A stretch of DNA of 64,000 nucleotides from positions 62,001 to 126,000 of the forward strand of contig FMVL01000003.1 in NCBI GenBank assembly GCA_900102235.1, in the 5' to 3' direction. A model generated the notes under the pieces. That model saw only the letters and a program-made list of their open reading frames with translations, did no database searches and was not told the origin of the DNA. Each line of letters starts with the position of its first letter. Within the stretch, counting starts at the first letter, position 1. Position numbers and translations under genes: made by a program. The DNA is from Lachnospiraceae bacterium XBB2008. GTDB lineage: Bacteria > Bacillota > Clostridia > Lachnospirales > Lachnospiraceae. Shown here one piece after another: positions 27,862-37,187 of this stretch.

Positions 27862-29160
27862 TTAAGCGGTCGCCACCTGCTCCTCGTCCAGAACTATACG
27901 TATAGCCCAGTCGGGAACCTCCGGTGCCTGCCCGTCATCTTTCAGAAAAACAAAAGCAGTATCATAATCGGGCATAGAGGAAGGATATACCCCATATCCG
28001 TCGGTGAAGTATATAAGTCCCCTTAAATTACAGAATACACTATTTTCTATCAAATCGTCAACATAACTGAACACCGGTCTGAAGTCCGTAGAGCCGAATC
28101 CGGTAAGCTTTGCCGAAGCGATATAAGCCTCCAGTTCCTCGTTGTTCCTGACCGTCACATCACTCCTCACTTCACTATCGCACTGGATGATATGGACATT
28201 GTACTGATTAAAGAAGTTATCGGCGTCACTTATGATACTGACGGTCCTTCGAAGAAAAGCCTCAACAAGCTCTCCTTTGCATGATGAAGACGTATCTATC
28301 GCGATCACAAACTCCTTGATCTTGGATACATCCGCATATTCAAGCGGCTCAACCAGCGGCATATTGCCGTATGTTGAGAGCCCGTAAGTATAATAGATAT
28401 AATCGAACTCCTCATCACTTATGTGCAGGCTCTCTTCGGAAACCATGAATCTGCGCAGGAAATCCGTATAATCCACACGCTCCCTCGTAGCATCCTCAAG
28501 TGCGGCACGAAGGCTATCGGAATCGCTCTGTCCCTGTGAAAAGCTCTTAAGATCCGCCTTGACACGCTCGGCTATCTTCTTCCACTGCTCGAGGCTTACT
28601 TCCAGCGTCTCGTCCGGAGTCCAGAGAAAGTGTTCGTCCCGCTTAAACAGCCGGGTCAGGTCCTCGGTTTCCCTCTGTGAAGGTTCCTCAACGAGCATCA
28701 TGCGATAGAGTGCCTGAGCATGAAGTGCGCCGGCTCTGTCCTTAAGCACCTTGAGTTTAAGCGCGCTCTCCGCATCCGACTTCATGACGGTCCGGTACAG
28801 ACCGATCTCCATGATGACATTCTCGACGGCTATATCACAGGCCAGATCCCAGATTTCTGTCCTTTTTTTATCATATTCATATTCGTGCCGGAAGATAAAG
28901 TGAAAAAGAACGTGAAGATACAGCCTTATAATGCTGTTGGGTTCAGACCTGAACCTCCTGATCACCAGAGCGGGATCATAAAAAACAACCGCGCCGTTGC
29001 ACGCTATGCAGGCGGTTCCGATGCGCGGCTCCCATTTAAGGGCAGCCATGGCGGGACCCAGAAAACGAAGATTCATGATCACGTTATTCTGCGCATCACG
29101 GATTATCTCTCCTGCGATCTCCAGGATCTCTTCCTCTCGTGTCCCAGTCATTTTTTGCAT
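27862..29160 (-). CDS. vWA-like / DUF2201-type metallopeptidase-related protein
   Basis: 432 residues from the ATG at 29158-29160, which is one base after the permease stop; a longer frame to 29184 would overlap that gene. The N-terminal half resembles the DUF2201 putative metallopeptidase domain: the helix LHVLFHFIFRH sits where relatives have His-Glu-x-x-His, but Glu is Val here, so peptidase activity is questionable. The C-terminal half is a vWA-like domain with the metal-site pattern FVIAIDTSSSC (Asp-x-Ser-x-Ser). Such proteins commonly pair with MoxR-type AAA ATPases; one is encoded at 38127-39623. Cytoplasmic, no signal sequence. Confidence 0.8.
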   Translation of the reverse strand: MQKMTGTREEEILEIAGEIIRDAQNNVIMNLRFLGPAMAALKWEPRIGTACIACNGAVVFYDPALVIRRFRSEPNSIIRLYLHVLFHFIFRHEYEYDKKRTEIWDLACDIAVENVIMEIGLYRTVMKSDAESALKLKVLKDRAGALHAQALYRMMLVEEPSQRETEDLTRLFKRDEHFLWTPDETLEVSLEQWKKIAERVKADLKSFSQGQSDSDSLRAALEDATRERVDYTDFLRRFMVSEESLHISDEEFDYIYYTYGLSTYGNMPLVEPLEYADVSKIKEFVIAIDTSSSCKGELVEAFLRRTVSIISDADNFFNQYNVHIIQCDSEVRSDVTVRNNEELEAYIASAKLTGFGSTDFRPVFSYVDDLIENSVFCNLRGLIYFTDGYGVYPSSMPDYDTAFVFLKDDGQAPEVPDWAIRIVLDEEQVATA

Positions 29161-29161
29161 A

Positions 29162-30505
29162 TCACTCGTTACGGATAGCCGCAAGAGGCGAAAGCTTCAT
29201 CGCCTTCTGCGACGGTACGAATCCGGCTATCATGGAAATGATCACCGCAAATATCACAGACAGGAAAGCAAGCCATATCGGGATCCGTGACAGATGTGAC
29301 GTCGTCACTCCGAGCCCGAGTGCATCGCTTCCGTTTGAAACGTAATTGATTATGGCGGATATGATATAGCTGAGCCCGACACCTATGAATCCGCCGACGA
29401 ATCCGATGATGCCGGCTTCTATCAGGAACATGGTCCTGATATTCTCAAGTGCGCAGCCGAGCACCTTCATCACACCGATCTCGCGGGTCCTCTCATATAT
29501 GGACATCATCATGGTATTGGTTATGCCTATCGCCGCGACAAAGAGCGATACGGCACCTATTCCGCCGAGCACGGCCTGAACATAGCCCATTGAGGTCATC
29601 GCACTCGATATCCATTCCGCATTGGAATAGGCGTTATAACCGAGTTCCTGGATATAAGCCTGAATATCGGCCACGTTTTCCATATCATCCACATCCACAA
29701 GTATCTGCGTGTAGAATATCTCCGAATACGGTTTACCCGATTTGGTGACCGGCTGACCGGGGATGACGCCGCGCTTGAATACCTGTCTGAGCTTCGGGAT
29801 CAGTTTTTCGATATCACAGAAAACATACCAGGAATTCTGGGTATAGGTATCAGACTGCTGCTCAAGCCCACAGGTAGGTATCAGGAATTTCTTCGGTGGA
29901 GTTACCGAGCCGCCCGAATCCTTAGCGGAATAATATGAATTGGAATCAAAAACGGTAAAGAGCGAACCGCCCATGAAATCTATATCGGGAGCCACGCCGG
30001 TGGTCCAGTAATCCTGTCCCGTCTTGGAATTGGAATAGTCCGTGGCCACATCCTTGCCATAAAAGAACATAAGCTCTTCGTCGGTCTCGGAAGGAAGCCG
30101 GCCTTCACCTACCTCGATGCCGAATGATTCGAGGCCGCCTATCGTCGTTGCCCTGAGCTGAAGATACCCCGAATATGCGCCATATATGGATATGATGGGC
30201 ATCTGAATGACCGGATACACGTGTTCCACATGGTCCAGCTGAGCAAAATCAGCGACAAGCGCATCATTCAGTCTCAGAGTTTCGGCAGTGGTGGAATCGG
30301 AATAGGGAGTTTCAACCTGGATCTGCGTCATGCTGCCGTACGAAGCATACTCCTCCATCATGGACTGGGACAGACCCAGGCCCAGAGACACCATGACCAC
30401 GATGGAAGCCACGCCGATCACAACGCCCATGATGGTCAGAGCCGAGCGCAGTTTACGCTTCCAGAGATTGGAAGCTCCGGTTATCAACATATCGGAAAAT
30501 TTCAT
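29162..30505 (-). CDS. MacB/FtsX-type ABC transporter permease
   Basis: 447 residues with the MacB layout: TM1 (about 17-43, KRKLRSALTIMGVVIGVASI), a large extracellular domain (about 45-310), then three TMs in an FtsX domain (about 320-445) with TNTMMMSIYERTREIGVMK. It is the membrane partner of the ATPase at 32370-33104. Type VII ABC proteins of this class act as mechanotransmitters or exporters of proteins, lipids or peptides rather than classical pumps. One-base overlap (TGATG) with the CARDB-like gene upstream. Confidence 0.93.
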   Translation of the reverse strand: MKFSDMLITGASNLWKRKLRSALTIMGVVIGVASIVVMVSLGLGLSQSMMEEYASYGSMTQIQVETPYSDSTTAETLRLNDALVADFAQLDHVEHVYPVIQMPIISIYGAYSGYLQLRATTIGGLESFGIEVGEGRLPSETDEELMFFYGKDVATDYSNSKTGQDYWTTGVAPDIDFMGGSLFTVFDSNSYYSAKDSGGSVTPPKKFLIPTCGLEQQSDTYTQNSWYVFCDIEKLIPKLRQVFKRGVIPGQPVTKSGKPYSEIFYTQILVDVDDMENVADIQAYIQELGYNAYSNAEWISSAMTSMGYVQAVLGGIGAVSLFVAAIGITNTMMMSIYERTREIGVMKVLGCALENIRTMFLIEAGIIGFVGGFIGVGLSYIISAIINYVSNGSDALGLGVTTSHLSRIPIWLAFLSVIFAVIISMIAGFVPSQKAMKLSPLAAIRNE

Positions 30506-32352
30506 CAGTCTTTATCGGAATCGGTTTCCGTCTCGGAATCGGTCTTGTTCTCTGCGTTCTTTTCTTTTTCGGCCTGTTCTTCCTCAAGATCCCTGATCTC
30601 CTCAAGGTCTTTGAGGTCCTCTTCGTGAAGGGCTTTTTCTTTCTTTTTCCTGCTCCTGATCACAAAGAATGCCGTAACCAGGCCGAGTACCAGTGCTGCC
30701 GCACCAATGATCAGACCACGGATCAGCGGGCTCATGCCGCTGCTTTCTTCCTCTTCTTCCAGATCTCTTCGTCCGGATCCGTTGCCGTACATGTCCATAT
30801 CATCCATCATGATCTCGTTTACGAAGAGGGTTGCCGTTCTTTCCTCCGTGGAGACATTACCCGACTCATCCTCATAGGAGATGATGATCTTTATAGTACC
30901 GTCGTCCATGGTCGGTGCGATACCGGTGAGCATCACGTCCACATTGCCGGTCGCTCCGCTGGCCAGATTGCCCACGAAAGCCATGTTGTTCTCTATCGAA
31001 TCGGCTTCAAACGTAACCTGGGTATTGTAGAGGTTGGTCTTACCCGTGTTATAGATGCTGAACATCAGATTGGTCTGTGATCCCACATTGATGCTCGCGG
31101 GAGCAAGCTCGATCGTGGATGTATCGAAGGTCGCCTCCTGATATATGGGGATGGAGATATTGGTACTGCCGGTCAGATCAAACTGCGTGCCGGAATCATA
31201 GGTCATATTCAGCCCCAATACGTATGATTTCTGAGAAAGGCCGGCTTTGGCACTCATCTCTATGTTCAGGTCCGTAGTCTCTCCGGGTGCGATCCTCGCC
31301 ACGTACAGGGAATTGGCACCGGATGTGGGAAGCAGAGGAGAAACCGTCTCCGCCGTGCTCGCGCTGTTGTTTCCCGATCCCGATCCTCCGCCGCCTACGG
31401 TCTCGTTGGCCGCAACCAGTTCGAAGAGTATATTCGAAACCGCAGTCGTCTGGGACGTATTCTGAACATGAAGCGTCAGATTAAATGTATCGCCGGAAAA
31501 GATCTGCGCGGGACTGGTCTCATATCCCGTGACTATGATCCTGCTCTTGGGCGTATTGTCTTCGTTGCCGTTTCCGCCTATGTATCCGCTCTCGGGTTTA
31601 CCGAAGGTGTGCACGAACACGCTCAGTTCGGTGGATTCCTCGGCTCTTACTCCCGCGCGGCGGAAGGATATCTTGAACTTGAGTTCATAATATCCGGTCA
31701 TTACATCATCGCGGACCTTGAAGTGATACGTGAACTCTCTTCTGTTATCAAAGGCATACTGGTCGTTTACATACCCGGGAATATACGGTTCCGTCTGAAC
31801 ATAGCCTGTCTTATCGGGCACAAAAGGCCATACCTTGACATCGGGTGATATCTCGGGCTCAATGACCAGATCGTTAAGTGTCTCGGTACCGACATTGATG
31901 ATCGGAAGAACGATCGATACAGCCTGTCCGTATGAAACGGTAGGCGTTGACCAGTTGTCCGCAACAGCCAGGAATTCGCTCGTGATCGTGGTAACATCGG
32001 TGCTTGCGACATTGACCATGTCTGCTTTAACGGATGCAACATATGACTGCAGCTGTGCTACGGTCATATCGGTATTGGCAATGTAATATACAGCCGAATT
32101 GAACAGATCCTGCATCCTGTCATACTGAACTTCATTGAGTTCATACTGGACCATCAGACTGTTCATGTAATGATACAGATCCGCATCGGCATCCGACCTG
32201 TTTAAGTCATCTATCCTTCCGGAATCGCTTGTGGTTGTCGTGGTAGCGCTGTCTATGGTAGGATCCGCAAGAGCTGTACTCCTGTATGCCATGGACAGCA
32301 ATAAAACCATCCCCAATGCAAAAGCTAATCTCTTTAATGTTTTCATGATCAA
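30505..32352 (-). CDS. Secreted, membrane-anchored CARDB/COG1361-like protein
   Basis: 615 residues. A signal peptide (to about residue 28), an extracellular part made of repeated beta-sandwich modules like the CARDB/NEW3 type (NTSQTTAVSNILFEL, YNTGKTNLYNTQVTF and similar), a Gly/Ser-rich bend near 325, one TM (about 545-565) and a highly charged cytoplasmic tail of about 50 residues rich in Glu/Lys/Asp. It occupies the place of a membrane-fusion subunit in this ABC operon. TTG at 32350-32352 has GGGGAG 9 bases upstream, while the ATG two codons later is 15 bases away, so TTG is the better start. Confidence 0.8.
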   Translation of the reverse strand: MIMKTLKRLAFALGMVLLLSMAYRSTALADPTIDSATTTTTSDSGRIDDLNRSDADADLYHYMNSLMVQYELNEVQYDRMQDLFNSAVYYIANTDMTVAQLQSYVASVKADMVNVASTDVTTITSEFLAVADNWSTPTVSYGQAVSIVLPIINVGTETLNDLVIEPEISPDVKVWPFVPDKTGYVQTEPYIPGYVNDQYAFDNRREFTYHFKVRDDVMTGYYELKFKISFRRAGVRAEESTELSVFVHTFGKPESGYIGGNGNEDNTPKSRIIVTGYETSPAQIFSGDTFNLTLHVQNTSQTTAVSNILFELVAANETVGGGGSGSGNNSASTAETVSPLLPTSGANSLYVARIAPGETTDLNIEMSAKAGLSQKSYVLGLNMTYDSGTQFDLTGSTNISIPIYQEATFDTSTIELAPASINVGSQTNLMFSIYNTGKTNLYNTQVTFEADSIENNMAFVGNLASGATGNVDVMLTGIAPTMDDGTIKIIISYEDESGNVSTEERTATLFVNEIMMDDMDMYGNGSGRRDLEEEEESSGMSPLIRGLIIGAAALVLGLVTAFFVIRSRKKKEKALHEEDLKDLEEIRDLEEEQAEKEKNAENKTDSETETDSDKD

Positions 32353-32369
32353 GCAGTCTTTCTCCCCTG

Positions 32370-33104
32370 TTATCTGAAGTATTCGATCCAGTTTGTGTCT
32401 CGTTTACGGTTATCTATGTTCTCGGTGATCTTGCCGTCGGATATGCGTATCATTATATCGGCATAGCTGGCCAGATGATCATCATGCGTGACCATTACGA
32501 GTGTCTGATTCTTGTCCTCAACTATGCGCTGCATAAGGCCCATCACTTCCTCTGATGTCTTGGAGTCCAGGTTTCCCGTGGGCTCATCCGCAAAAACTAT
32601 CTCGGGATCGAGCACCAGAGCACGGGCGATCCCGACTCTCTGCTGCTGTCCGCCGGACATCTGATTCGGAAGATTCTTCTTAAATTTCTCCAGGCCGACC
32701 ATCTCCAGTGTTTCCTCGGCCTTCTTGTTCCTTGTTTTCTTATCGACTCCGCGGAATGCGAGCGGAAGGGCCACATTCTCGATGGAATTCATCGTGGGCA
32801 TGAGGTTATAGGACTGGAAGATAAAGCCCACATGCTCACGCCTGAATGTAACGAGCTGACTTTCGTTCATCTTCTCTATATGCTGTCCGGCGATCACTAT
32901 CTGCCCTTTCGTGGCAGGCTCAAGTCCGGCCATCATGTTAAGCAGCGTGGATTTGCCCGATCCGGAAGTACCGACAACGGAACAGAACACTCCGCGGTCT
33001 ATGTCAAAACTCACCCCGTTAAGTGCCCTGACTCTGGTCTCTCCCAGCCGGTATATCTTATACAGGTCCCGAACACGGATGACCATTTCCTTGGATTCAC
33101 TCAT
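32370..33104 (-). CDS. MacB/LolD-type ABC transporter ATP-binding protein
   Basis: 244 residues, cytoplasmic ATPase. Walker A GTSGSGKST (near residue 43), Q-loop FQSYNL, signature MSGGQQQR (near 145), Walker B IVFADEP and the H-loop VTHDD are all intact. The C-terminus extends about 20 residues beyond LolD. It is the first gene of the 33.1-24.2 kb operon, with GGGGAG before the ATG and a sigma-A promoter 40 bases upstream. Confidence 0.95.
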   Translation of the reverse strand: MSESKEMVIRVRDLYKIYRLGETRVRALNGVSFDIDRGVFCSVVGTSGSGKSTLLNMMAGLEPATKGQIVIAGQHIEKMNESQLVTFRREHVGFIFQSYNLMPTMNSIENVALPLAFRGVDKKTRNKKAEETLEMVGLEKFKKNLPNQMSGGQQQRVGIARALVLDPEIVFADEPTGNLDSKTSEEVMGLMQRIVEDKNQTLVMVTHDDHLASYADIMIRISDGKITENIDNRKRDTNWIEYFR

Positions 33105-33143
33105 ATATACTCCCCGGACGGCATAAACGCCGACATAATAGGA

Positions 33144-33172
33144 ATTATAGCCCTCATGGGATACATTATCAA
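33144..33172 (-). promoter_or_regulatory. Sigma-A promoter of the ABC/vWA/c-di-GMP operon
   Basis: Minus-strand TTGATA (33167-33172), 17 bases, TATAAT (33144-33149). The expected start near 33137 leaves a leader of about 33 bases. It lies immediately after the stop of the upstream permease gene. Confidence 0.82.
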
Positions 33173-33179
33173 GCGAAGG

Positions 33180-34895
33180 TCATTCTATCGATTCAAGCAT
33201 TGCCTCGCCAAACTCGTTTATCATGTCCTCATAAAGAGGAAGGACCCACATATACATCCCACCGTCAAAGTGAACCTCTATCTCGGCCGCCACTTCTTTA
33301 TACCTTACATGATCATAGTCATACATCGTCATCGCATCACGCCATACGGATATCAGCTTATTCGCACTTTCCCGTCCCTCTCCGACGTGCCGGTATTCGT
33401 CTTCCATGAGATCGTGATAGTCGATGCTCGTGACATTGGCATCTTCGGGTACGTTCTCCGTAAACGCCTGCCAGATGCCTTCTTTATAATATGCAGGACC
33501 GACTATGCGGTTTAGCATCTTGCGGTTGCCGGAGTTTTCCATATCGATCCAGATCAGACGGTTCCGCACGGTTCCGTTATTTAAGCGGTAATGGACCTGA
33601 AGAGGAAGCGGAGACATCATCTCGTGATAATCCTTCTCCACAGACCTGCCGGCAAGCTTAAGTATCGCTTCGGTATCCGTCAGGATCATATTCTCTTTGA
33701 CATATTCGGCCGCATCGAGGTAATCATATACATGCCCGTCCTCATCGAAGTTTAAGTTAAAGCCATAGTAATAGCTGTCGAGAGGATCGAATACGGCATA
33801 GGATTCCAGTTCGCCCGTAGCGGGAACATAGGCATTGTATTTCTTTTCGACACCTCTCATGATGCCGAAGATCGTAAAGATCACAAAAAGCGCAAATATG
33901 ATGCTGCCCCATTTCCTCACGGCAGCGGACAGGCTGCGGCTGAAAAGGATCTCCACCAGGATTGAGACGACTATGGCCGTCAGGATCATGGATATGATCT
34001 GCATCACGTTCCTATATTCATAAAAACTGTCATAAGTGGAGTTACCCATCAGCAAGGCGACGGGGACGACCACCATGAGCTTGATCAGCATATGTGATGA
34101 ATAGAAGGCAACCAGGCTCCTGGCCGCTTCCGCAGGGCGTCTCAAGTATTTTCTACGGCACATAACGAATGTTATTGTTGCCCAGATAAACAGTTTGATG
34201 CAGGCTCTGGCGAAGAAACCGGCGCTCACTGATAACGAGACATCACTTCTGATGGTCGGATACATGGCTCCCAGATATATGTCTATCACAGAGATATCCG
34301 GTCTTTTGGTCGCAAAGAAAGTCGAGTGCGTCGCAAAATCACATGTCAACTCTATCACGCGCTCCCAGAGATCTATGTAAAAGATCAGGACTATATCTAT
34401 CAGTATGGCTATGACCGTATTGCCGGATAACGTAAAAGCATATACGGTTATGTTCAGTATCGTCAGAAACAACAGTACAGTAAGTACCAGTGCCATGCCC
34501 GAACGCGCAAACGCGGCAGGCCCCGGATTTCCCGCCGGGACACCGAACATCAGGCACACGGCCAGCGCCACTATTATTCCCATGAAATAAAAAGAACAGG
34601 TATTCAGATAAATGGAGCGGAATCTCTTTTCCGCGGTAACGGGAAGACTGTGATAGAAATCCACCCTTTTCATCGAGTGAAGATAGGAAAAACCGTATGC
34701 TCCGATAAAGACCGCCAGGACGAGCGTCACGATACAGAAATTCTCGGTCAGCGGTTTAACCTCATAAAAAGGTATCTCTCCTCTGACTCCGTAGCGGAGC
34801 AGCATCGCACCCGAATACACCGCAACTATCAAAAGCGCGAAACCGAGGCTTATCAGGATTCTTCTTTTATGATCGGCAAACAGTTTCCAGTTCAT
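33180..34895 (-). CDS. ABC-2-like permease with C-terminal extracellular domain (DUF6449-like)
   Basis: 571 residues. The first 350 contain about ten TMs; the segment FSYLHSMKRVDFYHSLPVTAEKRF after TM2 is typical of a Firmicute ABC permease class related to ABC-2 exporters. Residues about 360-571 form a soluble, probably extracellular domain resembling DUF6449. Its ATG lies 29 bases inside the end of the ATPase gene, so they are coupled. The substrate is unknown; antimicrobial-peptide or lipid export is common for the class. Confidence 0.82.
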   Translation of the reverse strand: MNWKLFADHKRRILISLGFALLIVAVYSGAMLLRYGVRGEIPFYEVKPLTENFCIVTLVLAVFIGAYGFSYLHSMKRVDFYHSLPVTAEKRFRSIYLNTCSFYFMGIIVALAVCLMFGVPAGNPGPAAFARSGMALVLTVLLFLTILNITVYAFTLSGNTVIAILIDIVLIFYIDLWERVIELTCDFATHSTFFATKRPDISVIDIYLGAMYPTIRSDVSLSVSAGFFARACIKLFIWATITFVMCRRKYLRRPAEAARSLVAFYSSHMLIKLMVVVPVALLMGNSTYDSFYEYRNVMQIISMILTAIVVSILVEILFSRSLSAAVRKWGSIIFALFVIFTIFGIMRGVEKKYNAYVPATGELESYAVFDPLDSYYYGFNLNFDEDGHVYDYLDAAEYVKENMILTDTEAILKLAGRSVEKDYHEMMSPLPLQVHYRLNNGTVRNRLIWIDMENSGNRKMLNRIVGPAYYKEGIWQAFTENVPEDANVTSIDYHDLMEDEYRHVGEGRESANKLISVWRDAMTMYDYDHVRYKEVAAEIEVHFDGGMYMWVLPLYEDMINEFGEAMLESIE

Positions 34896-35487
34896 ATGTT
34901 TTTCCGCTGATATTCGGCAAAAGATCTGTGTCCGGCAAGGCGATAACGGCTGTTATTCCCCAATCCCGTACCGCACTGCTGATCATTTGGGCGGCAAGTT
35001 TGCGGCTGTTCTCATCCATGGATGAAAAGATATCGTCACAGATCAGATATTTAACCTTCATCGATACGGCTATGGCCAGATGAGCGAGCAGACCTTTATT
35101 CTTCTCCAGTTTCCTGATCGGAGTCTTCATCGGTACCGAACAGCTGTCGCACAGAGCCTTAAGTCTTTCTTCGTCATATCCTTCATATTTGCCGGCATAG
35201 AACTTGACAAGTTCAGCCGTGGACATGTACCTGGGACTGTACGGTTCCTCGGGTATCAGGAAGATGCGCTGTCCGACGGTCTCATTGTCATATACGGGCA
35301 TATCATCCACTATGACAGCACCGCCGTCAGGGCGCACTATACCTCCGATAATACGGACAAGTGTCGACTTGCCGCTACCGGAGGTACCGAGTATTACGCT
35401 TATCTCCCCTTCGGGAAAAGACGCGCTGACCTTATTTAATGCGCAAATATCTTCAAAATGCTTTGTAATGTTTACGATCTCGATCAT
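34867..35487 (-). CDS. Degenerate ABC transporter ATP-binding protein
   Basis: About 206 residues, short for an ABC ATPase. Walker A is intact (LGTSGSGKST, near residue 35). The ABC signature is replaced by LEKNKGLLAHLAIA, Walker B reads YLICDDIF so the catalytic Glu is Asp, and the H-loop histidine is missing (VIALPDTD). It should bind ATP but hydrolyse it poorly. It sits between gpmI (21-base gap) and its permease. I use the ATG at 35487; a GTG one codon earlier is also possible, and no strong ribosome site is visible. Confidence 0.85.
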   Translation of the reverse strand: MIEIVNITKHFEDICALNKVSASFPEGEISVILGTSGSGKSTLVRIIGGIVRPDGGAVIVDDMPVYDNETVGQRIFLIPEEPYSPRYMSTAELVKFYAGKYEGYDEERLKALCDSCSVPMKTPIRKLEKNKGLLAHLAIAVSMKVKYLICDDIFSSMDENSRKLAAQMISSAVRDWGITAVIALPDTDLLPNISGKTYELETVCRS

Positions 35488-35511
35488 CACATCACTTATC
35501 GCACATACAGA

Positions 35512-37053
35512 TTACTGTATGAGCAATGACTTGCCTGTCATATCCTCAGGCTGCTCCTCTCCCATCAGTTCGATAAGGGTGGGAACGATATCTGCAAGAA
35601 CGCCGTTCTCACGGAGCTTATACTTGGGATCTGCATTTACGAGTATGAAAGGAACCGGATTGGTCGTATGAGCGGTATGAGGAGCACCCGTCTCATAATC
35701 TATGAGCTGCTCGGCATTGCCGTGGTCAGCACAGATGAACATGGTACCGTTCACTTCCTTAACGGCTTCAACAGCACGGCCCACGCACTCATCAACCACT
35801 TCGATGGCTTTGATGGCAGCCGGTTCAACTCCGGTATGACCTACCATGTCGGGATTGGCGAAATTGATGATGATCACATCATACTTGCCCGATCTGATGC
35901 ACTCGCAGAGTCTGTCGCAGACCTCGGGAGCGCTCATCTGAGGCTTTAAGTCATAAGTCGGAACATCCTTGGGGGAATTAACGAGGATCCTCTCCTCACC
36001 GGGATTGGGCTCCTCTACACCGCCGTTAAAGAAGAAAGTAACATGTGCATACTTCTCTGTCTCGGCGATACGGGCCTGAGTCTTGCCTTTCTTGGCGAGC
36101 CATTCACCGAATGTATTGTTCAGGAGCACCTTCTTGAAAGCGATCAGCTTGTTGGGGATGGTAGGATCGTAATCCGAGAAACAGGTATATACGATCTGCT
36201 TGCGTGCACCTCTGTCAAACTTATCGAATTCATCATCACAGAAGCAATGGGTGATCTCTCTTGCACGGTCAGGTCTGAAGTTAAAGAAAACTACGGAATC
36301 GCCGTCATTTATGGTGGCAACGGGAGCACCGTTCTTCATGACTACGATGGGCTTTACGAACTCATCCGTCTCCTCACGGTCATATGAAGCCTGAATGCCT
36401 TCGGTTGCGGAATCGGCGGGGATACCTTCGCCCAGAGTGAGAGCTCTGTATGCTTTTTCCACACGGTCGTAGTTGTTATCTCTGTCCATCGCATAGTATC
36501 TGCCGTGAACGGTAGCAACTTCACCAACACCGATCTTCTTCATCTCGGCTTCGAGTTCCTCAACATAGCCCTTGCCTGATGCGGGAGGAGTGTCACGTCC
36601 GTCCAAGAAGCAGTGAACGTATACCTTCTCAAGGCCGTTTCTCTTGCACAGTTCAAGAAGACCGTAGAGATGTGTATTATGTGAGTGAACACCGCCATCG
36701 GATACGAGTCCGTACATATGGAAAGCGGAATCGTTCTTCTTGCAGTTGTTGACCGCTTCCATCAGCGCTTCATTCTCGAAGAAAGTTCCGTCCTGTATCT
36801 CCTTGGTGATACGTGTAAGTTCCTGATATACGATACGGCCGGCCCCCATATTCAGGTGTCCTACCTCGGAGTTACCCATCTGTCCGTCGGGAAGTCCGAC
36901 AGCCATGCCGCTTGCATATCCTTTTACAAAAGGACACTCGGCCATCAGTTTGTCCATGACCGGAGTTTTGGCCTCCGCTATGGCATTATGCTCCTTGATA
37001 TCGCTTAATCCGTATCCGTCAAGGATCATCAAAACCTTAAGATCTTTGCTCAT
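35512..37053 (-). CDS. gpmI: 2,3-bisphosphoglycerate-independent phosphoglycerate mutase
   Basis: Glycolytic enzyme interconverting 3- and 2-phosphoglycerate with two manganese ions; 513 residues. The N-terminal metal motif MILDGYGLSD, the phosphoserine region MGNSEVGHLNMGAGR (near 62), LDGRDTPP (near 152), and the C-terminal metal residues in NFANPDMVGHTG and FICADHGNAEQ are all intact. A good promoter precedes it. The ABC genes downstream may be co-transcribed. Confidence 0.97.
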   Translation of the reverse strand: MSKDLKVLMILDGYGLSDIKEHNAIAEAKTPVMDKLMAECPFVKGYASGMAVGLPDGQMGNSEVGHLNMGAGRIVYQELTRITKEIQDGTFFENEALMEAVNNCKKNDSAFHMYGLVSDGGVHSHNTHLYGLLELCKRNGLEKVYVHCFLDGRDTPPASGKGYVEELEAEMKKIGVGEVATVHGRYYAMDRDNNYDRVEKAYRALTLGEGIPADSATEGIQASYDREETDEFVKPIVVMKNGAPVATINDGDSVVFFNFRPDRAREITHCFCDDEFDKFDRGARKQIVYTCFSDYDPTIPNKLIAFKKVLLNNTFGEWLAKKGKTQARIAETEKYAHVTFFFNGGVEEPNPGEERILVNSPKDVPTYDLKPQMSAPEVCDRLCECIRSGKYDVIIINFANPDMVGHTGVEPAAIKAIEVVDECVGRAVEAVKEVNGTMFICADHGNAEQLIDYETGAPHTAHTTNPVPFILVNADPKYKLRENGVLADIVPTLIELMGEEQPEDMTGKSLLIQ

Positions 37054-37100
37054 AATATAATCTCCTCATATTAAATGTATAAAAAACACAGCCACTACAT

Positions 37101-37129
37101 AATTTAACACAAGTGGCGATCATTATCAA
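37101..37129 (-). promoter_or_regulatory. Promoter of gpmI
   Basis: TTGATA (37124-37129), 17 bases, TAAATT (37101-37106) on the minus strand, giving a leader of about 40 bases before the gpmI ATG. Confidence 0.7.
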
Positions 37130-37146
37130 TAAATCCGCCCTTCGTA

Positions 37147-37185
37147 AAAAAGGCAAAAAGCCCGCAGCTTCAAGATATATGCGAG
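37147..37185 (-). terminator. Intrinsic terminator after the AAA-LRR pair
   Basis: On the minus strand CTCGCA (37180-37185) pairs with TGCGGG (37161-37166, one G-U pair), followed by CTTTTTG and a second run of six T. It begins 3 bases after the LRR gene stop. Confidence 0.6.
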
Positions 37186-37187
37186 AT

